Shown: positions 17,673 to 27,592, counted from the stretch's first letter. The stretch: DNA of 64,000 nt from Acidisarcina sp. (GCA_035539175.1 DATLIY010000013.1:62001-126000); one strand, 5' to 3'. Numbers and translations: made by a program. The notes: generated by a model from the sequence alone, not told the origin.

Positions 17673-18443
17673 ATGGAACCCCTCGTTATTGCAGGAAGAG
17701 CTTTTCAATCCCGTCTGATTGTCGGAACCGGAAAGTACAAGGATGGCCCGGAGACTCAGGCCGCCATTGAAGCTTCGGGAGCCGAGATGGTCACTGTGGC
17801 CGTCCGCCGCGTCAACCTGGATCGCTCCAAGGAATCCTTGCTGGACTACATCGATCCCAAGCGCTATTTCCTGCTACCGAATACAGCCGGGTGTTATACC
17901 GCCGATGAGGCGATCCGCGCTGCGCGGCTGGGCCGGGAAGTTGGGCTCTCGGACTGGGTCAAGATCGAGGTCATTGGAGATCAGGCGACGCTCTATCCCG
18001 ATGTTCAAGCAACGCTGGAAGCTACTCGGGTACTGGTAAAGGAAGGCTTTACAGTTCTTCCGTATACTACTGATGATATTGTGTTTGCGAAACGGCTGAT
18101 CGATGCCGGAGCGGCTGCTGTCATGCCTCTCGGGGCGCCGATCGGCAGTGGAATGGGGATTCAGAATACGGCAACCTTGCGCATTCTCCGCGAGTTGATA
18201 ACCGAGGTTCCGCTGATCGTAGATGCCGGGGTGGGTACTGCTTCCGATGCGGCGCTTGCGATGGAGCTGGGAGCCGATGCGGTGCTGATGAACTCCGGAA
18301 TTGCGCACGCCGCCAAGCCGGTGCTGATGGCGGAGGCGATGATGCACGCCGTGCTCGCTGGTCGTGAGGCATACCTGGCCGGACGCATGGCGCGCAAGCT
18401 GTATGCCACGGCAAGTTCGCCGCTTGAAGGCGTGTCCCGATAA
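17673..18443 (+). CDS. thiG: Thiazole synthase
   Basis: ThiG forms the thiazole ring of thiamine from deoxyxylulose 5-phosphate, dehydroglycine and ThiS thiocarboxylate. The 256-residue TIM barrel shows the Schiff-base lysine in [10 protein letters not shown] (Lys97), the phosphate-binding loops [10 protein letters not shown] and [12 protein letters not shown], and [15 protein letters not shown] start it at ATG 17673; the upstream in-frame ATG at 17559 lies in the terminator. No thiS, thiF, thiH or thiO is adjacent, so this is a detached copy of the pathway. The 80-base gap to ruvC leaves co-transcription open. Confidence 0.95.
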   Translation: MEPLVIAGRAFQSRLIVGTGKYKDGPETQAAIEASGAEMVTVAVRRVNLDRSKESLLDYIDPKRYFLLPNTAGCYTADEAIRAARLGREVGLSDWVKIEVIGDQATLYPDVQATLEATRVLVKEGFTVLPYTTDDIVFAKRLIDAGAAAVMPLGAPIGSGMGIQNTATLRILRELITEVPLIVDAGVGTASDAALAMELGADAVLMNSGIAHAAKPVLMAEAMMHAVLAGREAYLAGRMARKLYATASSPLEGVSR

Positions 18444-18524
18444 GGGCGAGCATCGACCTTACACGTGGGTGGACCGCGAGGAACACTCCTCCACCCGCGG
18501 ATGCTGCGGTACACTCATCGTTAA

Positions 18525-19031
18525 ATGCGTGTCTTCGGGATTGATTGCGGAACCGAATGTACCGGTTACGGCGTTGTAGAGTGGAACGACGCCTTGCGAG
18601 AGCCGCGCTTGGTTGCTCGCACTCTCGGCGGCATTCGCCTGCCCAAAAGCCAGACCATGCCGCAACGATTGGCGCTGGTGTATGCCGAATTGACATCGCT
18701 GCTGCAGGTCTACCAGCCGGATGTTGTGGCGATTGAAGAGGTCTTCTACTCCGTCAACGCCAAATCCGCCTTGAAGCTGGGCCAGATCCGCGGAGTGGCG
18801 CTGCTGGCCGCGGCGATGCAGAACCTGCCGGTCGCCGAGTATGCACCGCTGAAAATCAAGTCCTCCGTTGTCGGTTATGGGCTGGCCAAGAAGGAACAGG
18901 TTCAGTTCATGGTGGCGCGTCTGCTATCCCTGGATTGCACTCCGGAACCAGCCGACGCCGCCGACGCGCTGGCCATTGCGATCACTCACATCCACACGGC
19001 TCAGACACTTGGTTTGCAAGGAGCTCGCTGA
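18525..19031 (+). CDS. ruvC: Holliday junction resolvase RuvC
   Basis: RuvC cuts Holliday junctions during recombinational repair with RuvA and RuvB. The 168-residue protein has the RNase-H-fold acidic residues in GIDCGT (Asp7), AIEEVF (Glu71/72) and EPADAADALAIAITH (Asp144/147). The conserved segment VNAKSALKLGQIRGV is also present. Length is normal (160-175). ruvA and ruvB are not in the window. The following gene starts three bases after the stop, so the two are almost surely co-transcribed. Confidence 0.95.
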   Translation: MRVFGIDCGTECTGYGVVEWNDALREPRLVARTLGGIRLPKSQTMPQRLALVYAELTSLLQVYQPDVVAIEEVFYSVNAKSALKLGQIRGVALLAAAMQNLPVAEYAPLKIKSSVVGYGLAKKEQVQFMVARLLSLDCTPEPADAADALAIAITHIHTAQTLGLQGAR

Positions 19032-19034
19032 AGC

Positions 19035-19709
19035 ATGCGTGCAATTTATGGGGTTCTTTTTGCGTTCGCCCTCTCCGTGGCGGCCCCGTCCCAGGAGACT
19101 ACTCAGGTCGCTTCCCGCGGGGCAGTCATCACCTACGCCTATGAGAACGCCAATCTGGTGCCACCTCGCTACCTCTTGAGTGTTCGCGAAGATGGCACCG
19201 GCACGTATGAGTCGCCGGATGGCATCGTGACCGGCGCCGCAGCGGGCCATGGCAAACCCTTCAAGCAGGAGATCACCATATCCCCGGCAACGCTGCATAT
19301 GATGTTTTCTGTAGCACGTGAGCACAAACTCTTCAACGTGGGCTGTGAGGCCACGGGTGTGGGGAGGATTGCGTTCCAGGGAAAGAAGGTCCTCGGGTAC
19401 GAGGGTACGGACGGCAAAGGATCCTGCACTTTTAACTATTCAAAGATTAAGCAAATTCAGCAACTTAGCGATACTTTGCAATCTATCGCTTCAGCTCTTG
19501 AGATCGGCCACCACCTGGAAGTGGACCACCAATACGACCGCCTGAGCCTGGACGCTGACCTTGCGTCGCTGGCTGAAAGCGTATCGCTGGGCCGCGCTCT
19601 TGAATTACAGAATATCCGCACCACTCTGCAGGAGATCGCCTCCGATCCGGGCGTCCTGAATCGCGCCCGTCAGCGGGCTACGGTTCTGTTAAATGGCGGC
19701 CAGCACTAA
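19035..19709 (+). CDS. Secreted protein of unknown function coupled to ruvC
   Basis: The 224-residue protein begins with a short signal peptide (GVLFAFALSVAAPSQ). The next 120 residues alternate beta-like segments, including ITYAYENANLVPPRYLLSV and DGTGTYES, and contain two cysteines (VGCEATG and KGSCTF) that could form a disulfide. The C-terminal third is helical. I do not recognise the family. It follows ruvC by three bases and precedes the FecR gene by 126. The pairing of a recombination gene with an exported protein may be only an operon accident. Confidence 0.65.
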   Translation: MRAIYGVLFAFALSVAAPSQETTQVASRGAVITYAYENANLVPPRYLLSVREDGTGTYESPDGIVTGAAAGHGKPFKQEITISPATLHMMFSVAREHKLFNVGCEATGVGRIAFQGKKVLGYEGTDGKGSCTFNYSKIKQIQQLSDTLQSIASALEIGHHLEVDHQYDRLSLDADLASLAESVSLGRALELQNIRTTLQEIASDPGVLNRARQRATVLLNGGQH

Positions 19710-19835
19710 TATCACGGGGTCGCCCATCCCACCTTTCGCCCAGCACATATGGATTTTCCCCTGCGGTCAGAAGACTGCGGAACGAATGCCGGCACTTCGG
19801 GTCTAATATAGCCAGGGATCGGTAAAGGCCCTGAA

Positions 19836-21524
19836 ATGGAGGTGCTCCTCGTGAGGCACCCAAAGTTCCTGAAGCTTCTTTGCTCGCATTCTTACCTCGG
19901 CCGTGGTTCTCATGCATCCGAATCATTCCTGACGTTTTTGCCGGCTGTCGTGCTGCTGGTGCTCCTCTCGCTTAGCGGGTACGCATCCGCGGGTCCGCGC
20001 AAATCCGAGCGCCAGCCCCATATGGCACGCTTGAGCCATGTGGATGGGAGCGTGCAGGTTTTGCGGGGCGATCAGACGGAATTCGAGCAGGCAGTCCCGA
20101 ATATGCCGCTGGTGGAAGGCTCCCGTCTGCAGACCGGGCAGGATGGTCGTGCCGAGGTTCAGTTTGACAATGGAAGCATCGCCCGGATCACGCCGAACAG
20201 TTCTATGAGCCTGAATCAGATTGAGCGCGGGCTGGAGGGGGCGTCGGTCACGCAGGTAGAACTGCTGTCGGGCTTGGGCTACTTTGAGCTGCGCTCGCGG
20301 GGCGGCGAGAATTCGCTTCTCTACTCCTCTTACACCATTACTCCGGTGGAAAGCTCGGCCACGATCCGGATGGACGCGGATGCCAAGCCGGCGGAGCTGG
20401 GTGTGCTGGATGGAAATGTCCACATAACTGGCGGCACTTCGCTCTCCGTCGATGTTCATGCCGAGGAGACGATTCGTTTCGACCCGGTGGATCCAGCCCG
20501 CTACTTCCTGGTGCAGGGAGTCCCTCCTCAATCCTGGGATCAATGGAACAGCGACCGGGACCAGGCACTCGACCAGCAGGCGATGAAGCGGACGGAAGCA
20601 AACGCCGCGATGGGGAACTCCTATAGTCCTGGCTGGGACGATCTCGACCAATATGGGGGCTGGTACTCGGTCCCTGGGTACGGAAATGTCTGGTCTCCCT
20701 ATGGAGCGGGTCCTGGCTGGGATCCTTATGGATCAGGGTACTGGGGCTACTATCCGGGCTCAGGATACATGTGGATCTCGGGATACTCGTGGGGGTGGTT
20801 GCCCTATCGCTGCGGCAACTGGAACTACTTCGACATGTTTGGCTGGGGCTGGATGCCGAACAACTGCGGCCTTGGGTGGTACCCGGGAAGTGTCGTGATC
20901 GTCAACGGACCGCAGGGCTATCATCCGCCGCCGCGTCCGCACCCGTCTCGCGCGGTCGCCTCCAACGGCTCGGGACCGGCGAATCGGTTCATCCGCGTGA
21001 ATCGGGGACCGCAGGCGACTTTGATCGCGCCGGAGCAACCGGACAAGTCGCAGCAGCATGCGAGGGTCATCAATGGTGTCGTAATCCATCCCTTGCAGCC
21101 ACAGCCTCGGTTGCAGTCTCCAAAGGTAGAAACCGGGCTTCGTCCTTCAAGTCCCACCGGAGCGACGCCAGGTCCGACCGCACCTGTGCAGCCTCGCCCC
21201 GTCGGGTCGAGTACACGCGCGCCTTATAACCCTGCCCAGAGTGGAGCTTCGACAGCAACTACGCCGAGGAGTGGTGCCCAGAGTTCTCCCGGAATGACGC
21301 CGGTGCCATCGCCGCGGACTGTGACGCCCATGCCATCCAGACCGTCGGTTGTCGCTCCTGCGCCTCCGCCGAGAGCCATTACGCCGGCTCCGAGACCGAG
21401 TCCTCCGCCGTCATACTCGGCGCCGCGCTACTCGCCACCACCGCCTCCGCCGGTGCATTTCTCCCCACCGCCTCCTATGGCTGCTCCGCCGTCAGCAGGA
21501 CGAGTCGGTTTGGGCCCCAGATAA
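19836..21524 (+). CDS. FecR-domain protein with Tyr/Gly/Trp-rich and Pro-rich C-terminal half
   Basis: The 562-residue protein has one N-terminal membrane segment (LPAVVLLVLLSLSGY) and then a FecR-like beta domain at about residues 65-215. MARLSHVDGSVQVLRGD and FDNGSIARITPNSSM are typical. Residues 245-350 are unusually rich in Trp, Tyr and Gly (for example YGSGYWGYYPGSGYMWISGY), as in the DUF6600-type proteins often fused to FecR domains. The last 150 residues are Pro-rich and probably disordered, as in a wall- or envelope-spanning tail. No sigma factor or TonB receptor is adjacent, so classic FecR signalling is unlikely. A surface or envelope role is inferred. Confidence 0.72.
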   Translation: MEVLLVRHPKFLKLLCSHSYLGRGSHASESFLTFLPAVVLLVLLSLSGYASAGPRKSERQPHMARLSHVDGSVQVLRGDQTEFEQAVPNMPLVEGSRLQTGQDGRAEVQFDNGSIARITPNSSMSLNQIERGLEGASVTQVELLSGLGYFELRSRGGENSLLYSSYTITPVESSATIRMDADAKPAELGVLDGNVHITGGTSLSVDVHAEETIRFDPVDPARYFLVQGVPPQSWDQWNSDRDQALDQQAMKRTEANAAMGNSYSPGWDDLDQYGGWYSVPGYGNVWSPYGAGPGWDPYGSGYWGYYPGSGYMWISGYSWGWLPYRCGNWNYFDMFGWGWMPNNCGLGWYPGSVVIVNGPQGYHPPPRPHPSRAVASNGSGPANRFIRVNRGPQATLIAPEQPDKSQQHARVINGVVIHPLQPQPRLQSPKVETGLRPSSPTGATPGPTAPVQPRPVGSSTRAPYNPAQSGASTATTPRSGAQSSPGMTPVPSPRTVTPMPSRPSVVAPAPPPRAITPAPRPSPPPSYSAPRYSPPPPPPVHFSPPPPMAAPPSAGRVGLGPR

Positions 21525-21544
21525 GCAGTCAACAAGGACAGAAG

Positions 21545-21575
21545 GGGCCATCGGATTCGATGGCCCTTTCCTTTT
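21545..21575 (+). terminator. Rho-independent terminator after the FecR gene
   Basis: GGGCCATCG pairs perfectly with CGATGGCCC around GATT. TTCCTTTTG follows. It lies between this gene and the convergent rsmA stop at 21590. Confidence 0.85.
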
Positions 21576-21589
21576 GCCGTACGGCTGAA

Positions 21590-22384
21590 TCATTGCTTGT
21601 AGAGCGTGAGATGCAGGCGGGCCAGAGTCTCAAGCGATAGCGCCTCTGCCCGCGCATGGGGATCGATCCCGCTCTCCGCGAGAGCCTTCCGGATGGTCTC
21701 CGCATCATAGCCAACAGCCTTCAGATTATTTGCCAGGGTCTTGCGCTTCTGCGCGAAGCACTGGCGCAGCAGCGGCAGGAACTCATCGGCCTTGACCCCC
21801 AGCTCCGCAAAGCGAGGCCGGATGCTCATGCGGAAGACCGTGGAGTACACATCCGGTGGAGGCGCGAAGGCATCCGGAGGCAGAGTGAAGAGCTTCTCGA
21901 CGCGTGCATACAACTGCGTCGTGGTCGAGAGCAGGCCGTAGTCCCGAGTGCCGGGGAAAGCGGCGACGCGATCCGCGACCTCGCGCTGCACCATGAGTAC
22001 CGCTCGTGACAGAACCTCTGCCTGGTCAAAGAGGCGTAGCAGGATATCCGAGGTGATGTAGTACGGCAGGTTGCCGACGATCATCAGTTTTTCATCTGGC
22101 GCGCGGAGAAGAGAGGCAAGTTCGAGCGTGAGGATATCGTGCTGCACGATTTCCACCGATGGCCGATCCGCGAAGTCTTCCCGCAGTTTCGCTGCGAGGG
22201 TAGGATCAAGCTCCACCGCGACCAGCTTAGCGGCTCGTGCAGCGAGGTGATGCGTAATCGCGCCTCGTCCAGGGCCGATTTCGACAACAGTCTGTTGTGA
22301 AATGTCTCCCAGTGCATCTGCGATGCCTGTTGCCGCGCCGGGATCGATGAGAAAGTTTTGTCCTAGTTTCGGTTTTAAAGCCAT
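21590..22384 (-). CDS. rsmA: 16S rRNA dimethyladenosine transferase RsmA (KsgA)
   Basis: RsmA dimethylates two adjacent adenines near the 3' end of 16S rRNA during 30S maturation. The 264-residue protein opens with KPKLGQNFLIDPG, the conserved start of the family. It then has the SAM-binding loop VEIGPGRGAITHHL and the catalytic motif IV NLPYYIT. The C-terminal domain includes FAQKRKTLANNL, which is also characteristic. I choose the ATG at 22384; an upstream ATG at 22438 would add 18 residues lacking family similarity. It is divergent from glgA, with 150 bases between. Confidence 0.95.
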   Translation of the reverse strand: MALKPKLGQNFLIDPGAATGIADALGDISQQTVVEIGPGRGAITHHLAARAAKLVAVELDPTLAAKLREDFADRPSVEIVQHDILTLELASLLRAPDEKLMIVGNLPYYITSDILLRLFDQAEVLSRAVLMVQREVADRVAAFPGTRDYGLLSTTTQLYARVEKLFTLPPDAFAPPPDVYSTVFRMSIRPRFAELGVKADEFLPLLRQCFAQKRKTLANNLKAVGYDAETIRKALAESGIDPHARAEALSLETLARLHLTLYKQ

Positions 22385-22476
22385 GAATTCTGTGGATGTA
22401 CCTCGGCGCTGATTGATGCATCTTGCACCAGCATTCATTTAGACTACGCTTTTGTAGAGATATTTCAGTTCTGAGT

Positions 22477-22498
22477 CTTCCCGTGCCCCTGCGGGAAG
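22477..22498 (+). other. Stem-loop in the glgA leader
   Basis: CTTCCCG pairs perfectly with CGGGAAG around an 8-base loop, 36 bases before the glgA start. It lacks a T-run. It may be an mRNA 5' structure. Confidence 0.35.
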
Positions 22499-22534
22499 AA
22501 GTTCTAGACATGTCTTTTACTGGAGCGGTGATTC

Positions 22535-23989
22535 ATGCACATAGTTTTTGCTGCGTCGGAGTGCGTCCCATATGCCAAGACCGGTGGATTAGCGGACGTT
22601 GTTGGAGCACTGCCATCCGCGGTAGCGAAACTTGGGCATAAGGTTACAGTCTATATTCCACTCTACCGGCAGGTGCAAAAGCACCTTACCGAGCGCCGCG
22701 TGGCCATACCGTCGCTGACGATTCCTTTTGTGTATTACAACCGCTTTGTGACGGTAGTCGATGGTGGCGAGCACGACGGAGTGCAGCACTACTTTATCGA
22801 TTGCCCCGAACTCTTCGACCGCGAATTCCTCTATGGCACTTCCGCCGGCGACTATCCCGACAACGCAGAGCGCTTTGGGCTATTCGCGCGTGCGGTGCTG
22901 GAGAGCACCAAGCAGCTTGGCGTTCCGGATGTCTTCCACGTGCACGACTGGCAGTCCTCAATGTTGCCGGTGTACCTCCGGACGACTTACTACTTTGATC
23001 CTGCATTGTCTCGGTCCGGCTGCTTGTTGACGATCCACAACGCCGCGTATCAAGGGGCGTTTCCGCCGGCGACTACGGAAGAGTTGCTGCTGCCCTGGGA
23101 CGTTTTCACGATGGACCGCGTGGAGCAGTACAACAACTTCAATTTTCTCAAGGGTGGAATTGTCTACTCCGACATCATCACCACCGTCAGCCGTCGCTAT
23201 GCGGAAGAGATTCAGACGCCGGAGTTTGGCAATCAACTGGATCCGATCCTGCGCAAGCGGTCTGCGGATCTGCACGGCATTCTCAACGGAGTGGACTATG
23301 CACAGTGGGATCCGGCCACGGATGGCAACATAGCCGGACACTACACGGCGCGGAACCTGAAGGGCAAGCAGGAGTGCCGTCGCGATGTACTGCATGCCTT
23401 CGGAGCAAAGCAGGTGGGTGACCAGACGCCGGTGATCGGCATCGTCTCCCGCTTTGCCACGCAGAAGGGCTTTGACCTGATTGAGCAGGCGGCTGCGGAG
23501 ATCTTTAGCGAAGATCTGTTCGTGGTGGCCCTGGGAACCGGCGAGCCCTACTACGAAAATTTATTCAAAGATCTGCAGCAGCGGTATCCGGAAAAGTTTT
23601 CGGTGAAGGTGATGTACGACGAGGCATTGGCTCACAAGGTGGAGGCGGGTTCGGACATGTTCCTGATGCCGTCGCGTTATGAGCCTTGCGGGCTGAACCA
23701 GATCTACTCGCTTCGATACGGAGCCGTGCCCGTGGTGCGTGCTACGGGTGGACTGGACGACACGATTCAGGAATGGGACGCGGAGCACGGGACCGGGACG
23801 GGTTTTAAGTTTGAAGACTATGACCCTGCCGGATTTCTGGCAGCATTGCGGCGCGCACTGGCGGCCTTTAAGAACAAGAAGGGCTGGCAGAAGTTGATGC
23901 GCAACGGTATGGTGCAGAACTATAGCTGGGAGAAGCCATCGCAGGAGTATGTCGCATGCTACGAGGAGGTAGCACGGCGGCGATCCTGA
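22535..23989 (+). CDS. glgA: Glycogen synthase (ADP-glucose type, GT5)
   Basis: GlgA transfers glucose from ADP-glucose to the growing alpha-1,4-glucan. The 484-residue protein has the ADP-glucose lysine in YAKTGGLADVVG (residues 13-24), near the start as expected. IVSRFATQKGFDL opens the second Rossmann domain, and the catalytic-glutamate segment PSRYEPCGLNQIYSLRYG and GGLDDTI follow near the C-terminus. Length matches bacterial GT5 synthases. No other glg gene is in the window, so glycogen metabolism is split in this genome. Confidence 0.96.
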   Translation: MHIVFAASECVPYAKTGGLADVVGALPSAVAKLGHKVTVYIPLYRQVQKHLTERRVAIPSLTIPFVYYNRFVTVVDGGEHDGVQHYFIDCPELFDREFLYGTSAGDYPDNAERFGLFARAVLESTKQLGVPDVFHVHDWQSSMLPVYLRTTYYFDPALSRSGCLLTIHNAAYQGAFPPATTEELLLPWDVFTMDRVEQYNNFNFLKGGIVYSDIITTVSRRYAEEIQTPEFGNQLDPILRKRSADLHGILNGVDYAQWDPATDGNIAGHYTARNLKGKQECRRDVLHAFGAKQVGDQTPVIGIVSRFATQKGFDLIEQAAAEIFSEDLFVVALGTGEPYYENLFKDLQQRYPEKFSVKVMYDEALAHKVEAGSDMFLMPSRYEPCGLNQIYSLRYGAVPVVRATGGLDDTIQEWDAEHGTGTGFKFEDYDPAGFLAALRRALAAFKNKKGWQKLMRNGMVQNYSWEKPSQEYVACYEEVARRRS

Positions 23990-24013
23990 ATTGCCAGACC
24001 GCAGCCTGTGGAG

Positions 24014-25501
24014 CTACGCGTCCTGAACCGGCGTACGCCGGAAGATGAGATACAGCGGGAGGCCGAGCAGAATAATCGCCGTTCCGATGAGAGAGCCCCG
24101 TATGTTGCTGCTGAAGGACGAATAGAGCAGCACTCCGGCTCCGGCGACAAAGAGCGCGGGCAGAAGCGGATATCCCCAGACACGATAGGGCCGATGGCGC
24201 TCGGGTTGCCTCCGGCGATAGACGAAGACCGTTGTTGCCGTGGCCATGTAGAACAGCCACTCCGCAAAGATGGCCAACTCGAAGAGTTGCTGAAAGCGTC
24301 CGACCACAATCAGCAGCAGGGAAGCGAGCATTGCCTGCACGACGAGCGATGTCGAAGGGCTGTGAAAGCGGGGATGGATGGCCGCCATTCTGCGCGGAAA
24401 CAGGCCATCGCGCGCGGCGGCAAAGGGAATGCGCGCACCCGACATGATTGTTCCATTCAAAGTTACAAATATGCTCAGCGCCATTCCTGCCGATACCAGC
24501 GCCCCACCCCGCCATCCCGCAACGGCGAGCATAGCGGCGACCGCGGGCCGGGGAGATGCCGCAACCTGGCTGGCGGGAAGAATGTACTGGATCGCGGCAT
24601 TGGTCGCCATGTAGAGGATGCCAACTACGCAAAGACCGGCGATCAGGGCGATAGGGAGATTCCGCTCCGGACGCTTCACCTCTTCCGCAACCATCGTCAG
24701 ATCGTTCCAGCCATCGTAGGCCCATAGCGCGGCAATCATCGCGATCATGAATCCGCTAAAGCCGCCGTGTGAAGCGGCAAACACCGTTCGGAAGTTGCTG
24801 AAGCTTCCCTGGCTGCTGGTGAAGCAGAAGCCAACGATGACCACGATCAGCAGAACCTTCAGCCAGGTAAAGAAAAGCTGGAAGTCTCCCGCCTTCTTAA
24901 TGCCGATGTAGTTCAGTCCAGTGATGAGCCAGGTTACGGCGATGGCAAAGATCTGCGCCCATGTGATGCATAGCGGGGCGTGCAGCGCCGGAGCGTCCAG
25001 CCACGCGAGAGAAGCAAAGGTTCCGAGCGTTCGCGCAAGGCCCATGGTTACGCTGGCGATGGATGCCGGTTTTGCCACTGCGAACCACGTCCACATGTAA
25101 AGAAACGCGGGCAGGTCGCCATAGGCGCCTCGCAGATAGACGTATTCGCCTCCGGCCTGCGGCATCATTGCGCTCAACTCGGCGTAGGTCATGGCGCCGA
25201 AGAGCGAGAGTACGCCGCCGGTGATCCAGGCCAGATAGACAAGGCTGGAGGAGCCCACGGCGCGCATCATCTCCTGCGGAACCAGAAAGATTCCGCTGCC
25301 AATGATGGTGCCCACAACAATGGCGGTCGCTTGCGGCAGGCCCAGTACGCGCGGCAGAGCCCTTGCTTTCGTCTTCTGGTCGAACGTATTTTGAATCAAT
25401 GCCTGTCTCTCCGGCATGGAGAATTCCACGCCCGGGTTTCCAGAGATTAGCACGCCGCGAACGTCAGACTGCGCCTGAGCGGCAGCGGAAAGAGGTGACA
25501 T
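24014..25501 (-). CDS. APC-family amino acid permease
   Basis: The 495-residue membrane protein carries about twelve hydrophobic segments. VGTIIGSGIFLVPQEMM in TM1 is the substrate-binding Gly-Ser-Gly motif of the APC superfamily, and AELSAMMPQAGGEYVYLR follows TM2, as in the LAT-type exchangers. The substrate is unknown. Residues 1-28 are hydrophilic, so an alternative start at MPERQ (25417) is possible; neither start has a strong ribosome-binding site. It is 27 bases downstream of uvrC on the same strand and may be its operon partner. Confidence 0.88.
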   Translation of the reverse strand: MSPLSAAAQAQSDVRGVLISGNPGVEFSMPERQALIQNTFDQKTKARALPRVLGLPQATAIVVGTIIGSGIFLVPQEMMRAVGSSSLVYLAWITGGVLSLFGAMTYAELSAMMPQAGGEYVYLRGAYGDLPAFLYMWTWFAVAKPASIASVTMGLARTLGTFASLAWLDAPALHAPLCITWAQIFAIAVTWLITGLNYIGIKKAGDFQLFFTWLKVLLIVVIVGFCFTSSQGSFSNFRTVFAASHGGFSGFMIAMIAALWAYDGWNDLTMVAEEVKRPERNLPIALIAGLCVVGILYMATNAAIQYILPASQVAASPRPAVAAMLAVAGWRGGALVSAGMALSIFVTLNGTIMSGARIPFAAARDGLFPRRMAAIHPRFHSPSTSLVVQAMLASLLLIVVGRFQQLFELAIFAEWLFYMATATTVFVYRRRQPERHRPYRVWGYPLLPALFVAGAGVLLYSSFSSNIRGSLIGTAIILLGLPLYLIFRRTPVQDA

Positions 25502-25528
25502 TGGGCTGCGAAGCCTGCAAACCCTCGG

Positions 25529-27433
25529 CTATTCGCGAGCATCCTCCGGATTTCCGGGCGCCGTCTCCACAGGATGGAAATACTTATGAATATTCTCTGC
25601 GGTTCCCCGGGGAACCACCGCAGTCAGCGCATCCATATCTGCGTTTCTCACGCTGCTCAGGCTGCCAAAGTGTTGCAGCAGGCGGACACGGGTACGGTCG
25701 CCGACGCCGGGAACGTGCAACAGGTCGGAATCGCGGTCCCGCATCTCCCTGCGCTTGCGATGGTAGGTGATGGCGAAGCGGTGCGATTCGTCGCGAATCT
25801 GCTGCACCAGATGCAGCACCGGGGAGCGGCGGTCGAGAACGATAGGCTCGTCTTCCTGGCCGTAGAGATAGATGATCTCTTCGCGCTTGGCGATCGAGGC
25901 CAGGGGCTGGGTTACCAGGCCAAGCTCCTCTAGCGCCGCCGCTGCCGCGTGTAACTGCCCCAGCCCGCCATCCACCAGGATCAGGCTTGGCATGGGCTTC
26001 TGTTCCTCTTGCAGCCGCTTGTAGCGGCGCTCGATTACCTCACGCATGGAGGCAAAGTCATCGACACCTTCCACGGTTTTGATCTGGAATTTGCGGTAGG
26101 CTGACTTATTCATTGCGCCGTCTTCCCACACCACCATCGAGGCCACCGTCTCCGCTCCCTGAATATGCGAGATGTCGAAGCACTCGATTCTGCGCGGCAG
26201 CTCGGGAAGCATCAGCGCATCCTGCAGAGACTCCTGAATCATCTTCTGTGTTGGCTGCAGGACACGGAAGCGCTGATCATAGCTCTGCTTGGCATTCTGC
26301 CCGGCCAGGTCTACGAGCGAACGCTTGTCTCCGCGTTGCGGTACCGCAAGCTCAACCTTCCGGCCGGTTCGCTCACTCAACAGCCCGGCAAGGCTCGCCC
26401 GGTCGGTGAAGTCCGCGGGCAGATAGATGTGCTGAGGAACGTAATGCTGATCGATGTAGATCTGCTTCAACAGGGCAGAGAAGAAGAGGCCAGCATCGAA
26501 CTCCGGACGGCTGGCGGGCTCGGCCGCAACCGCTTCTGTTTCTTCGACGGTCTCGTCGGGCTCGACAAGCTCGGGCAATTGCTCCCAGAAAAATTCACGG
26601 CGATCCACGATCTTTCCGCCCCGGACGTGGAAGAGATTTACAGCCAGCATTCCGTTCTCGTAGTGGTAGCCGAAGACGTCGGCGTCATCCCCCTCCGCTG
26701 CGGCCATTCGCTGCTTCTCGGCCACCTGGTCAACGGTGATCAGAAGATCCCGGTACTTAGCGGCAAGTTCAAACTGTTCTGCCTCTGCCGCATCCTGCAT
26801 GCGTTCCTGCAGGGATTTTGCCAGTTCGCTCTGCCGTCCTTCGAGGAAGAGTTGCGCGTCCCGCACCGCTTCGCGATACGCTTCCGGCGTGGTCAACCCC
26901 TCGACACAAGGCCCCAGGCATCGCTTGATGTGATATTGCAGGCAAGGACGTGCGTGGTAGCGGGATAGATCGATCTTGCAACTTGGAAGCATGAAGCTGC
27001 GATGGATCAACTCCACGATGCGATAGGCCAGGTTGCCGGGGAAATAGGGGCCATAATACGCGCTGCCATCTTTGCGCAATCGCCGCGTTACAAATACTTT
27101 GGGATAACGGTCGCCCAGCGTCAGCTTTACGTAGGGATAGGTCTTGTCGTCGCGCAGCAGGATGTTGAAGCGTGGCTTACGCTGCTTGATCAGGTTGTTT
27201 TCGAGGGCAAGAGCCTCGTGCTCGTTGTCGACGAGAATGTAATCCAGATCGACAGCCTCGCGCATCAAGGTGCCGGTCTTGGCGTTCGCCTGGGACGACT
27301 CCAACAAATAGGATCGGACACGCGCCCGCAGGTTTTTGGCCTTACCGACGTAGATGACCTCGTCGTCCGCATTCTTGTAGAGGTACACGCCAGGGCGCGT
27401 TGGCAGAGTCCGAATTTTCTCGTAGAGATCCAT
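25529..27433 (-). CDS. uvrC: UvrABC excinuclease subunit C
   Basis: UvrC makes both incisions in nucleotide-excision repair. The 634-residue protein contains the GIY-YIG nuclease domain at the N-terminus (RPGVYLYKNADDEVIYVGKA, with KNLRARVRSY following). A UVR motif lies near 200-240 (AEAEQFELAAKYRD). The RNase-H-like C-terminal nuclease shows CFDISHIQG and LILVDGGLGQL, and tandem helix-hairpin-helix motifs near the end include VPGVGDRTRVRLLQHFG. Length is within the family range (590-640). uvrA lies 4 kb downstream in window coordinates but in a separate unit. Confidence 0.96.
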   Translation of the reverse strand: MDLYEKIRTLPTRPGVYLYKNADDEVIYVGKAKNLRARVRSYLLESSQANAKTGTLMREAVDLDYILVDNEHEALALENNLIKQRKPRFNILLRDDKTYPYVKLTLGDRYPKVFVTRRLRKDGSAYYGPYFPGNLAYRIVELIHRSFMLPSCKIDLSRYHARPCLQYHIKRCLGPCVEGLTTPEAYREAVRDAQLFLEGRQSELAKSLQERMQDAAEAEQFELAAKYRDLLITVDQVAEKQRMAAAEGDDADVFGYHYENGMLAVNLFHVRGGKIVDRREFFWEQLPELVEPDETVEETEAVAAEPASRPEFDAGLFFSALLKQIYIDQHYVPQHIYLPADFTDRASLAGLLSERTGRKVELAVPQRGDKRSLVDLAGQNAKQSYDQRFRVLQPTQKMIQESLQDALMLPELPRRIECFDISHIQGAETVASMVVWEDGAMNKSAYRKFQIKTVEGVDDFASMREVIERRYKRLQEEQKPMPSLILVDGGLGQLHAAAAALEELGLVTQPLASIAKREEIIYLYGQEDEPIVLDRRSPVLHLVQQIRDESHRFAITYHRKRREMRDRDSDLLHVPGVGDRTRVRLLQHFGSLSSVRNADMDALTAVVPRGTAENIHKYFHPVETAPGNPEDARE

Positions 27434-27592
27434 CGCTGAAGGGGCCTTCTCTCAGTTTAGCTTTTTCCCCTCGATAGCGACTTTTGCGAGGAATGCGCGC
27501 GAACACGTAAAAAATGCTCTGTGGAAATCGTTCATGAGGTAAAACTCTAACCGTACAGCATTGGAAATATGGCACTTATTGGCGGAAATCAT

